Assembly: GCA_039028155.1 (NCBI GenBank)
Contig: JBCCIS010000008.1
Coordinates: 1-64,000, forward strand
DNA length: 64,000 bases
Origin: Pseudomonadota bacterium
GTDB lineage: Bacteria > Pseudomonadota > Alphaproteobacteria > SP197
Direction: 5' to 3'
A program made the position numbers and the translations under genes. A model generated the notes under the pieces. It was not told the DNA's origin. It did no database searches and saw only the letters and a list, made by a program, of their open reading frames with translations. This document shows, one piece after another, positions 1 through 7,152 of the stretch. Position 1 is the stretch's first letter. Every line of letters starts with the position of its first letter.

Positions 1-1
1 C

Positions 2-538
2 GACGGTTACACCGGCGTCACGGACAACGACTCCGGCGCCTACCAGGACCAGCCGGGCTACGGCAGCGGCAGCGGCGATGGCTACACCGGCATCACGGAC
101 AACGACTCCGGCGCCTACCAGGATCAGCCCGGCTACGGCAGCGGTGGTGGTGACGGCTACACTGGTGTTACGGACAACGACTCCGGCGCCTACCAGGATC
201 AGCCGGGCTACGGCAGCGGCGGTGGCGACGGCTACACCGGCATCACGGACAACGATTCCGGCGCCTATCAGGATCAGCCGGGCTACGGCTCCGGCGGCAG
301 CGGCGACGGCTACACCGGCATCACGGACAACGATTCCGGCGCCTATCAGGATCAGCCGGGCTACGGCTCCGGCGGCAGCGGCGATGGCTACACCGGCATC
401 ACGGACAACGATTCCGGCGCCTACCAGGATCAGCCGGGCTACGGCTCCGGCGGCAGCGGCGATGGCTACACCGGCATCACGGACAACGACTCCGGTGCCT
501 ATCAGGACCAGCCGGGTTACGGCACCAGCGGTCAGTAG
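2..538 (+). CDS. Tandem-repeat protein, 5' end outside window
   Basis: The frame is open from base 2 to a TAG at 536-538, so only the C-terminal 178 residues are seen. They consist of seven tandem copies of a 25-26 residue unit that reads approximately DGYTGITDNDSGAYQDQPGYG followed by a short Gly/Ser spacer. Units begin at 2, 77, 152, 227, 305, 383 and 461. The first three are 25 residues, the next three 26 with an extra Gly/Ser, and the last ends TSGQ. The repeat is rich in Gly, Asp, Tyr and Gln and has no hydrophobic segment, suggesting an exposed or disordered, perhaps surface or acidic ion-binding, region. This is inference only; I do not recognise the family. Frame choice rests on the conserved protein repeat and mostly synonymous differences between copies. 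Confidence 0.75.
   Translation, partial: DGYTGVTDNDSGAYQDQPGYGSGSGDGYTGITDNDSGAYQDQPGYGSGGGDGYTGVTDNDSGAYQDQPGYGSGGGDGYTGITDNDSGAYQDQPGYGSGGSGDGYTGITDNDSGAYQDQPGYGSGGSGDGYTGITDNDSGAYQDQPGYGSGGSGDGYTGITDNDSGAYQDQPGYGTSGQ
2..538 (+). repeat. 75/78-nt tandem repeat array (7 copies)
   Basis: Seven head-to-tail copies, three of 75 nt then three of 78 nt plus a terminal copy, lie inside the repeat-protein gene. Copies differ mainly at third codon positions (gac/gat, ggc/ggt, tcc/tca-type changes). The 78-nt copies are nearly identical to each other, suggesting recent duplication or gene conversion. Confidence 0.85.
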
Positions 539-622
539 CGTAATCCTGACTGGCAGATTTCCTTTGCTGTATGCGGAGCTGATGATGACATGGCGGGATA
601 AGCCGCCGGGTCACCCTCTGTG

Positions 623-1807
623 ATGGAGCCGTTGCGCTTCGCACGGCCGTCCGACGCGGTCGACTACCTCCTGGCGCCGTGCCCCATGACCAAGTTCAAT
701 GACGAGGTCTATGAGCGCACGCCGCTGATCATCCGGCGCGACGAACCCGAGCGCTATCGTGGCCTGCTGTCGATCGATGTCATCGACCATCTGGTTGCCA
801 ATGTCGAGATGCGCAGCGACATGCTGCAGATCGTACGGGCCAATCCCAAGGTCGCGCCGCGCGAGTACACCTTGTCGAACGGCGTTGTCGATCCGATCCG
901 GCTTGCCGATCTATATGCCGACGGCGCGACCATCGTCCTCAATCAGCTTCAGCGGCTTCATGCGCCGCTGGACCGCCTGACCCGCGCGCTCGAGGCGGCC
1001 TTCAGCATGCAGTTCCAGACCAATGTCTATCTGACACCGGCGATCGGGAAGGGGTTCCCGGTACACTACGACAATCACGACGTCGTCGTGCTACAGGTCG
1101 AGGGCAGCAAGGCGTGGCGTCTCTACGAAGCACCCATTCATCTCGTCTATCGCGGCGAACGTTTCGAGCCCGGCGCCTACGATCCCGGGGAAACCACCGA
1201 CAGCTTCACGCTGCACGCCGGTGACGCGCTCTATATTCCGCGCGGCCAGATGCACGAGGCCGCCGGTAACGAGCATGGTCCGTCACTCCACATCACCGTC
1301 GGCATCCTCGCCAAGACCTGGACCGACCTGATCCTGGAGGCGGTTGCCGACGTTGCCTTGGTGAATCCGGAGTTCCGGCGCAGCCTGCCGCTGGGCTTCA
1401 CGCAACAGGGTGCCGATCTCGACGCGATGCGGGATACGTTTGAAGAACTGATGGCCTGGCTTGCCGATCACGCGACGATGGATCCGGCGCTCGCGGTCAT
1501 GCGCGACGACTTTGTGCGCCGCCGTCGGCCGCACATTGATGGCGCCGTGTTGACGCCGCGTCCGGTGGTCCAGGCGACGACCCAGCTTGTCGCCCGGCCC
1601 CACCTGGTGTGGCGCCTGGCGCAGGATGACAAGGGTCTGGAGCTGTTGGCGAACGGGCGTACGCTCCGATTTCCGGTGGAAGACCGCGAGGCGATCAAGC
1701 TGGCGCTGTCCGGCGAGACGTTCGTCGCCGGTGACTTGCCGAACATCCGACCGCTCGAGCTTGCCCGTTACCTCGTCAACAGTGTCCTGGTCGTGCCAGT
1801 CGACTAA
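623..1807 (+). CDS. JmjC/cupin-4 type 2-oxoglutarate Fe(II) oxygenase
   Basis: A 394-residue protein resembling the ribosomal-oxygenase group of JmjC/cupin_4 proteins, which hydroxylate residues of ribosomal or other proteins using Fe(II) and 2-oxoglutarate. The metal triad is visible as an HxD at about residues 148-150 (in FPVHYDNHD) and a distal His at about 211 (in RGQMHEA), on a cupin fold with the typical KAWRLY strand between. The C-terminal third is the winged-helix-like tail seen in the family. A GTG codon directly precedes the ATG at 623, so 620 is an equally possible start. It follows the repeat protein by 84 nt and converges with the downstream dioxygenase gene, 3 nt away. The substrate cannot be told. 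Confidence 0.75.
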   Translation: MEPLRFARPSDAVDYLLAPCPMTKFNDEVYERTPLIIRRDEPERYRGLLSIDVIDHLVANVEMRSDMLQIVRANPKVAPREYTLSNGVVDPIRLADLYADGATIVLNQLQRLHAPLDRLTRALEAAFSMQFQTNVYLTPAIGKGFPVHYDNHDVVVLQVEGSKAWRLYEAPIHLVYRGERFEPGAYDPGETTDSFTLHAGDALYIPRGQMHEAAGNEHGPSLHITVGILAKTWTDLILEAVADVALVNPEFRRSLPLGFTQQGADLDAMRDTFEELMAWLADHATMDPALAVMRDDFVRRRRPHIDGAVLTPRPVVQATTQLVARPHLVWRLAQDDKGLELLANGRTLRFPVEDREAIKLALSGETFVAGDLPNIRPLELARYLVNSVLVVPVD

Positions 1808-1810
1808 AAC

Positions 1811-2671
1811 TCAACGGCCTGCGGTGCCCGTGCCGCCGGACCAGGTGGCGTCGCCGCCTTCGAAGTAATAGGCGCTCTGTTCGTCGCTGATTTTCCGCCA
1901 GGCGGCGACTGCCTCGGGCATCAGATCGCCTTGTGGCCGGGGCATGGCCAAGAAGTTTCCTTCGTGGTCGGATCCGCGCACCAGGCTGGCGTAATCGCGC
2001 TCACCCTTGGTCTGTCGGGCGCTGGGCGCGAGGAAGCGCATGGCCAGACCAATACGCCGATGGTCGGACCGGTTGGGTTCGGAGGCATGAAGCGCGAGGC
2101 CGTGATGGATCGACATCTGTCCGGCCATCAGCGGCCCGGCGACGGCCTGTGTCTCATCGATACCGTCGCGCACGGTCTGGCCGCGGGTCAGAAGGTTGGT
2201 GTCGGCGTGGGTGTCGACGTGCTCCAGCAGCCCGCGCCGGTGCGAACCCGGCAAAAAGCGCATGCAGCCCATATCGCCGGTCGCCGGCGACAGCGCCAAC
2301 CACGCCGTGAAGCTCTCCAGGGGTTCGATGCCCATGTAGCGGAGGTCCTGGTGCCAGCTGATAAACCCCGGCGTATTCGGCTCCTTGATGATGAGGTCAC
2401 TGTCCCACAGCAGAATGTCGGGACCGATCAGCGACTCCATGACATCGACGATGCGGGCGTCGTGCACCAGTTCGTCGACCGGCGTGAAGACGACATGGGC
2501 GGCGGTACGGCGGAAGTCGGCGATCGGCAGATCGGCGGGCGCGCTCGCTTCGATCGCTTCCAGGCGTTCGCGCATGCTCGCCGCATCCGCTTCGTTCAGC
2601 ACGTCGACGGGCGCCAGGAAGCCGTCACGCGCGAAGCGCTCGGTCTGCTCGGTGGAAAGCGATCCCGTCAT
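1811..2671 (-). CDS. Phytanoyl-CoA dioxygenase (PhyH) family protein
   Basis: 286 residues, the usual size for bacterial PhyH proteins, which are non-haem Fe(II)/2-oxoglutarate hydroxylases of small molecules. The iron-binding HxD is at residues 107-109 (SWHQDL), the distal His at about 195 (LALHAS), and the 2-oxoglutarate-binding Arg about ten residues later (RRIGLAMRF). The start has a good ribosome binding site (GGGAGG 8 nt upstream). It lies 18 nt downstream of the FAD oxidoreductase gene on the same strand, so the two are probably cotranscribed. The association with amine-oxidising flavoproteins suggests a role in breakdown of a methylated or hydroxylated amine, but the substrate is unknown. 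Confidence 0.8.
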   Translation of the reverse strand: MTGSLSTEQTERFARDGFLAPVDVLNEADAASMRERLEAIEASAPADLPIADFRRTAAHVVFTPVDELVHDARIVDVMESLIGPDILLWDSDLIIKEPNTPGFISWHQDLRYMGIEPLESFTAWLALSPATGDMGCMRFLPGSHRRGLLEHVDTHADTNLLTRGQTVRDGIDETQAVAGPLMAGQMSIHHGLALHASEPNRSDHRRIGLAMRFLAPSARQTKGERDYASLVRGSDHEGNFLAMPRPQGDLMPEAVAAWRKISDEQSAYYFEGGDATWSGGTGTAGR

Positions 2672-2689
2672 GGTCGGATCCTCCCGTAG

Positions 2690-4021
2690 TCAGACGCCCG
2701 GCCCAAGCTGCAGCTCGGTGCCATCGAAGAAGCGGTTGTAGCGGAACGGCTCCAGTTCGACGCAGGTTGGCGTGTCCGTCACCATCTCCGAGACCAGCCG
2801 TCCGGCGCCCGGCCCGATGCCGAAGCCATGGCCGCTGAAACCGGTCGCCAGATAGAAGCCCGGAATCTCGTCGACCGGCGAGATGACCGGGATGGCGTCG
2901 GGTGTGACGTCAATCAGGCCGGCCCAGCTGCGATCGATCTTGACGTCCTTCATCACCGGATAGGCCTGTTTCAGATTGGCGAAGGTGGCGTCGATGACAT
3001 TCCGATCGGGTTTGGGGTCCAGGATGCGCGTGGATTCGAAGGGCGATGGGGTATCAAGCGTCCAATATCGCTGGGTGAAGAGTTCGCGCCAGAAGCGGCT
3101 GCCGAATTTCAGCCTGATGGAATCGCGCTCTTCCTTCAGCGCCGGCAGGAACTTGCGGAAGTAACGGAAGGCGTCGGGCACTAGGGGGAACTGGTTCAAG
3201 GTGCCGTGGGCGACCGTATAGCCGCCGTCGACACGACGCCGGATCGCGACCGGCCCCGACCAGCAGGCTCCGTCGGTGACATTGGGCGCCGGTGTCGTTC
3301 GCAGCACGTTGTTCTGCACCTTCAGCTGCGGCAAGGTCAGACCCTCGCGTCCGCATAGCAGCGACGACCACGCGCCGCCCGCCAGCACGACCCGCTCGCA
3401 GGCGACGCGGCCCTGTTCGGTGACCACGCCGACGACACGGCCGCCTTCGATGTCCAGGCCGCGTACGGCGCAGTTGGTCACCACATTGGCGCCGATCCTG
3501 ACCGCCGCGCGGGCGATTGCCGGGGCGGCCTTCATCGGTTCGGCGCGACCGTCGCTCGGTGTCGTCATGGCGCCGGCCCAGTCGCCGGCCAGGTCGGGCA
3601 TCTTTTCCTTAAGCTCGGCCGCCGACAGAAGGCGGGTGTCCAACTGATACTGCTTGGCGAGCTCGGCCCAGGTCTCGTACTGCGCCAGGCCCTTTTCCGT
3701 CTCTGTCGCGTAGACGACGCCGCCCTGGAAGAAGCCGGTGTTGTCGCCGATCTCCGCGTCCAGACCGCGCCACAGGCGCAGCGATTCCATGATCAGCGGG
3801 ATTTCCTGGGGCGCGCGGCCCTGCTGGCGCACGAAGCCCCAGTTGCGGCTGGACTGTTCGCCGCCGATCACGCCCTTTTCGCAGAGCAGGACGGAAACAC
3901 CCTGTTTGGCCAGGAAGTAGGTCGCCGACGTGCCGATGATGCCGCCGCCGATGATCACGACTTCCACCTTGGCCGGAAGCTTGCCACTCTCCGGCCCCGG
4001 ATCCACCTGAACCATCACCAC
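2690..4021 (-). CDS. FAD-dependent amine oxidoreductase (DAO family)
   Basis: 443 residues with an N-terminal Rossmann FAD motif GGGIIG at about 25-30 and the SSRNWGFVRQQGR stretch typical of the D-amino-acid oxidase/sarcosine oxidase beta-type superfamily. The C-terminal FAD-contact motif ATGFSGHGFGIGPGAGR is intact. Such enzymes oxidise secondary or tertiary amines (sarcosine, glycine, opines, hydroxyproline-like compounds). The gene sits between the SelW-like gene (80 nt upstream) and the PhyH gene (18 nt downstream), all on the minus strand. No quinone or subunit partner typical of heterotetrameric sarcosine oxidase is present, so it is probably a stand-alone dehydrogenase or oxidase. The substrate is not determinable. 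Confidence 0.8.
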   Translation of the reverse strand: MVMVQVDPGPESGKLPAKVEVVIIGGGIIGTSATYFLAKQGVSVLLCEKGVIGGEQSSRNWGFVRQQGRAPQEIPLIMESLRLWRGLDAEIGDNTGFFQGGVVYATETEKGLAQYETWAELAKQYQLDTRLLSAAELKEKMPDLAGDWAGAMTTPSDGRAEPMKAAPAIARAAVRIGANVVTNCAVRGLDIEGGRVVGVVTEQGRVACERVVLAGGAWSSLLCGREGLTLPQLKVQNNVLRTTPAPNVTDGACWSGPVAIRRRVDGGYTVAHGTLNQFPLVPDAFRYFRKFLPALKEERDSIRLKFGSRFWRELFTQRYWTLDTPSPFESTRILDPKPDRNVIDATFANLKQAYPVMKDVKIDRSWAGLIDVTPDAIPVISPVDEIPGFYLATGFSGHGFGIGPGAGRLVSEMVTDTPTCVELEPFRYNRFFDGTELQLGPGV

Positions 4022-4101
4022 CCCGCGCTGAACGTTAACGAACCGCGCCTATCTTTCTCGATCCATGATCGACAAAGCAAGGTTTCCCTTATGGATTGGC
4101 T

Positions 4102-4335
4102 TTAGCGCCCGTCCAGCATGTGGCGGAGTTCGTCGTCTTCGGGGAAGCGGTGGTCGGCGAACTTGGAGAACAGCAAGTCGTCGCCGACGGTGATCTCAAA
4201 CGAGCCGGAGCGGCCGCCCTCGATCGTCACCTCGGCGCCGTAGGTCTCTTCGAGCAGGCTTCTCGCACGGAGCGCCCTGGGCTCGTAGTTTCACTGTACG
4301 CAGTATTCTATATGAACCTTGATCGGCTCGCTCAT
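4102..4335 (-). CDS. SelW/Rdx-family selenoprotein (in-frame UGA = Sec)
   Basis: Reading from ATG at 4333-4335 gives MSEPIKVHIEYCVQ, then TGA at 4291-4293, then 62 more codons without a stop to TAA at 4102-4104: 77 residues if TGA is read as selenocysteine. The result fits the SelW/SelT/SelH (Rdx) thioredoxin-like fold: an N-terminal beta strand IEYC, the redox motif C12-V-Q-U15, a following helix (PRALRARSLLEE), and the later strand pattern TIEGGRSGSFEITVGDDLLFSKFADHRFPE. The TGA falls exactly where relatives carry Cys or Sec. A ribosome binding site (GAGAGG) precedes the ATG. The gene lies between two amine-oxidising flavoprotein genes, suggesting a thiol-redox role linked to them (inference). 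Conventional gene finding would stop at TGA and miss it. Confidence 0.88.
4251..4285 (-). promoter_or_regulatory. Candidate bacterial SECIS element
   Basis: Starting 6 nt after the UGA of the SelW-like gene, the mRNA can fold into an imperfect hairpin: CGAGC pairs with GCUCG at the base, AGG with CCU above a two-C bulge, C with G, then CUC with GAG closing a 5-nt apical loop CGUGC. The loop lies about 22-26 nt after the UGA and has G at its second position, matching the known general form of SelB-binding bacterial SECIS elements. The fold was worked out by hand; no energy was computed. Confidence 0.6.
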
Positions 4336-4423
4336 CGCGACCTCTCTTCCAAACACGTGCTCCATTTGACCATACATGGTCGTCTCTTGCCACTGTCGGT
4401 CATGGTCCGACGGTATCGGCTCC

Positions 4424-4487
4424 GGCCCACTCCCCCGCCCGGCCACCCCGAGGATGCTGCCATGGGGGGCCGGGCAGGGGAGTGGCC
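4424..4487. other. Long GC-rich inverted repeat
   Basis: The left arm (4424-4449) and right arm (4464-4487) form a near-perfect stem of about 20 bp with a roughly 15-nt loop. It stands between the end of the dimethylglycine dehydrogenase-like gene and the SelW-like gene. No T-run follows on the minus strand, so it is not a standard intrinsic terminator. It might attenuate or process the transcript, protecting the upstream mRNA or lowering SelW expression (inference). Confidence 0.55.
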
Positions 4488-4513
4488 CGGCGATGCCATT
4501 CGCCAAAAGTGCG

Positions 4514-6931
4514 CTAGCCGCGCAACCGCTCGTTGGCCGGATCAAACAGCGGCTCGGTCTCGACCCGGGCCGGGCGCATGTCGCCCAGGATCTCGATGGC
4601 GAACCCGTCGGCGGTCACGTCGATATCCGGATTGAGGTAGGCGAGCGCTATGCTCTTGTCGACGACATGGCCATAGCCGCCGGAGGAGACGACGCCGGCG
4701 ACGTCGCCGTTCAAGAGCACCGGTTCGTTGGCCCAGCAGTCGGCGTCGTCGGCATCGACGGTCATGGTGACGAGCTTCCAGCGCAGGCCTTGATTGTGCC
4801 GGGCGATCAACCCGTCGCGGCCGATGAAGTCGCCCTTGTCCAATTTGACGAAGCGGTCGAGGCCGGCTTCGAACGGGGTTGTGTCGGCGGTGAACTCCAT
4901 GCCCCAGCGCCCGTAGCTCTTTTCCAGGCGCAGGCTGTCGAGCGCCCGGCCACCGGCGAGCGACAGGCCCATATCGGCGCCCGCCTTGCGCAGCGTATCG
5001 TAGACATGCATCTGGTATTCGGCGGGCATGTGGAGCTCGTAGCCGAGGTCGCCGGTAAACGAGACCCGCATCACACGGCACGGCGCCATGCCGACATCCA
5101 TGTCGCGCGCGGTCATGAACGGCATGGCGTCGCTTGAAACGTCGGCGCGAGTGACCGCTGCCAAGAGTTCGCGCGAATACGGCCCGGCGATCGCCAGGCC
5201 GGCGCGCTCCGTCGTCTCCGAGCGGATGGTGACGCCGGACGGCGGCATGTGTTCGTCCCACCAGCGGCGGTGGAACCGTTCGGCGGTGCCACCGCCGACC
5301 ACATAGAAGGACTCCGGTCCCAGCCGCGTCAGGGTGAAGTCGCCGATGATGCCGCCCTTGGCGTTGAGCATGGGCGCCAGCACCATGCGGCCAATCTTCT
5401 GCGGGATGCGGCAGGCGAGCACGCGGTCCAGGAAGGCTTCAGCGCCCGGACCTTCGACCAGGTACTTGGCGAAGGTCGAGATCTCCAGCATGCCGACACC
5501 GGCACGCAGCGCCCGGCATTCCTCGCCGACCGGTTCGAACCAGTTGGGTCGGCGGAAGCTCAGGATGTCGCGGCCTTCGACGCCATCCTTGGCAAACCAC
5601 AGCGGCCGCTCGAAGCCGTAGGCCGAGCCGAACACCGCGCCTTCTTCCTTAAGCCGGTCATAGACCGGCGAGGTCCTGAGCGGCCGACCCGCCGGGCGTT
5701 CCTCGGCCGGGAAGGCGATGGCGAAGCGCATGCCGTAGTTCTCGGCCGACTTGATGAGGGTGTAGCTCTTGGTTGCCCAGTCACCGAAGCGCGCGACGTC
5801 CATCGGGAAGAGGTCGAGCGGCGGGCTGCCCTCGACGATCCATTCGGCAAGCGCCCAGCCGACGCCGGCGCTCTCCGAGAAACCGGGGATCATGCCGCAG
5901 GCGACGAAGTGGTTTCTGAGCCCCGGCATCGGCCCGATCAGGACCGTGCTGTCCGGCGAGTACATCATCGGCCCGTTGACCACCCGCTTGATGCCGGCAT
6001 TGGCGAAGCACGGCACCAGTGAGATTGCCGCTTCCATGTTCGGCATCATGCGTTCCATGTCGTCGGGCAGGAGCTCCTGGCCGAAATCCATCGGCGTGCC
6101 GTCGACCGACCAATGACGGCCATGGCGCTCGTAGGCGCCGAGCAACAGGCCGTCGCGTTCCTGGCGCAGGTAGAACTCGCCGTCCTGGTCGCGGGTCAGT
6201 GGGATTTCGAAGCCCAAATCCGCGAGTTCCGGCACGGTCTCGGTCACCACATATTGGTGCTCCATCGGCACCAGCGGCAGGCGATAGCCGGCCATGGCGG
6301 CGACTTCGCGGGCCCACAGGCCGGCGACATTGATGACGACCTCCGCATGCACCGTGCCCTTGGGCGTCGAAACATCCCACGTACCGTCGGCGCGCTGACT
6401 CAAGGCTTCGACCGGGCACTGGCGTTCGATCGTCGCGCCGCCCATGCGCGCGCCCTTGGCGAAGGCGTGGGTCACGCCGCTGGGATCGACATGGCCGTCA
6501 TCGGGGCCGTACATGCCGCCCAGGACCCGTTCGGTATCGACCAGCGGATTGATCTTCTTGATCTCCTCGACGCCGACCATCTCCAGATCGACGCCCAGAT
6601 AGCGGGCGCGGGCGCGCTGCACCTTCAACTCGTCCAGACGGTCCTGACTGGTCGCCAGATAAATGCCGCCGCAGCGGTGTAGGCCGACCGATTGTTCGGT
6701 CTCCTCCTCCAGCTTGCTGTAAAGCTTCAGCGTGTAGTCATGCAGCCGCGCGATGCTGGCATTGCCGTGCATGGCGTGAATGTTGGCGGCGGCATGCCAG
6801 GTCGAACCGGCGGTCAGCTCGGCGCGCTCCAGAAGCATGATGTCCGACCAGCCAAGCTTGGTGAGGTGATAGAGGATACTGCATCCAAGAACGCCGCCGC
6901 CGATGACAACGGCTTGGGTTTCGGTTTTCAT
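4514..6931 (-). CDS. Dimethylglycine/sarcosine dehydrogenase-like flavoprotein
   Basis: 805 residues in two halves. The N-terminal half is a DAO-type FAD domain: GGGVLG near 11-16 and the AGSTWHAAA motif at about 42-49, whose His46 corresponds to the covalent-FAD histidine of mammalian DMGDH/SARDH. The C-terminal half is a folate-binding GcvT-like domain (FTGDLGYELHMP, LRLEKSYGRWGMEF, then the C-terminal barrel). This layout oxidatively demethylates dimethylglycine, sarcosine or related N-methyl amines and passes the one-carbon unit to tetrahydrofolate. I chose the ATG at 6931 because it begins just before the FAD motif; an in-frame start 27 codons earlier would run into repetitive DNA. It is the first gene of the minus-strand group continuing to the SelW-like, FAD and PhyH genes. 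Confidence 0.85.
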   Translation of the reverse strand: MKTETQAVVIGGGVLGCSILYHLTKLGWSDIMLLERAELTAGSTWHAAANIHAMHGNASIARLHDYTLKLYSKLEEETEQSVGLHRCGGIYLATSQDRLDELKVQRARARYLGVDLEMVGVEEIKKINPLVDTERVLGGMYGPDDGHVDPSGVTHAFAKGARMGGATIERQCPVEALSQRADGTWDVSTPKGTVHAEVVINVAGLWAREVAAMAGYRLPLVPMEHQYVVTETVPELADLGFEIPLTRDQDGEFYLRQERDGLLLGAYERHGRHWSVDGTPMDFGQELLPDDMERMMPNMEAAISLVPCFANAGIKRVVNGPMMYSPDSTVLIGPMPGLRNHFVACGMIPGFSESAGVGWALAEWIVEGSPPLDLFPMDVARFGDWATKSYTLIKSAENYGMRFAIAFPAEERPAGRPLRTSPVYDRLKEEGAVFGSAYGFERPLWFAKDGVEGRDILSFRRPNWFEPVGEECRALRAGVGMLEISTFAKYLVEGPGAEAFLDRVLACRIPQKIGRMVLAPMLNAKGGIIGDFTLTRLGPESFYVVGGGTAERFHRRWWDEHMPPSGVTIRSETTERAGLAIAGPYSRELLAAVTRADVSSDAMPFMTARDMDVGMAPCRVMRVSFTGDLGYELHMPAEYQMHVYDTLRKAGADMGLSLAGGRALDSLRLEKSYGRWGMEFTADTTPFEAGLDRFVKLDKGDFIGRDGLIARHNQGLRWKLVTMTVDADDADCWANEPVLLNGDVAGVVSSGGYGHVVDKSIALAYLNPDIDVTADGFAIEILGDMRPARVETEPLFDPANERLRG

Positions 6932-7024
6932 GGGGTGAGGGGGCTCTTGTTGGTTTGTCCGCGCCATGCTGCCGCAGTCGCGGGCCCAGGCATAGCCCAA
7001 AGCCGCCGTCATGCGCCCAAACGC

Positions 7025-7087
7025 GCCAAAGAGCCCGAGCCCGCCAAAGAGCCCGGGCCCGCCAAAGAGCCCGGGCCCGCCAAAGAG
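7025..7087. repeat. 18-nt tandem repeat between divergent genes
   Basis: Three and a half copies of gccaaagagcccgggccc (the first with one change) lie between the divergent dehydrogenase and MFS genes, where their promoters should be. Each unit contains a GGGCCC-type palindrome. Both strands are open through the array but neither frame resembles a protein; I treat it as non-coding. Confidence 0.7.
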
Positions 7088-7152
7088 ATTTCCTCTGGGG
7101 CCGGATCTGCTCTAAAGCTGGTGGGTCGATCCCATCCACCTGTTCCCCTGTG

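Noticed and set aside
2-538. Possible CRISPR or satellite array
   Set aside because: Units are contiguous with no unique spacers, and the unit lengths are multiples of three in one open frame; it is a coding tandem repeat.
78-623. A 181-codon frame of Ala/Thr/Arg-rich repeats overlapping the first repeat array
   Set aside because: It is the shifted reading of the same tandem repeat. The frame open from base 2 has a conserved 25-residue motif with synonymous changes and a better amino-acid make-up.
4291-4545. An 84-codon minus-strand ORF ending at the TGA, taken as a complete short protein or pseudogene
   Set aside because: Its upstream part crosses the GC hairpin and the neighbouring gene; the conserved portion begins at 4335 and continues beyond the TGA at the known CxxU site with no other damage.
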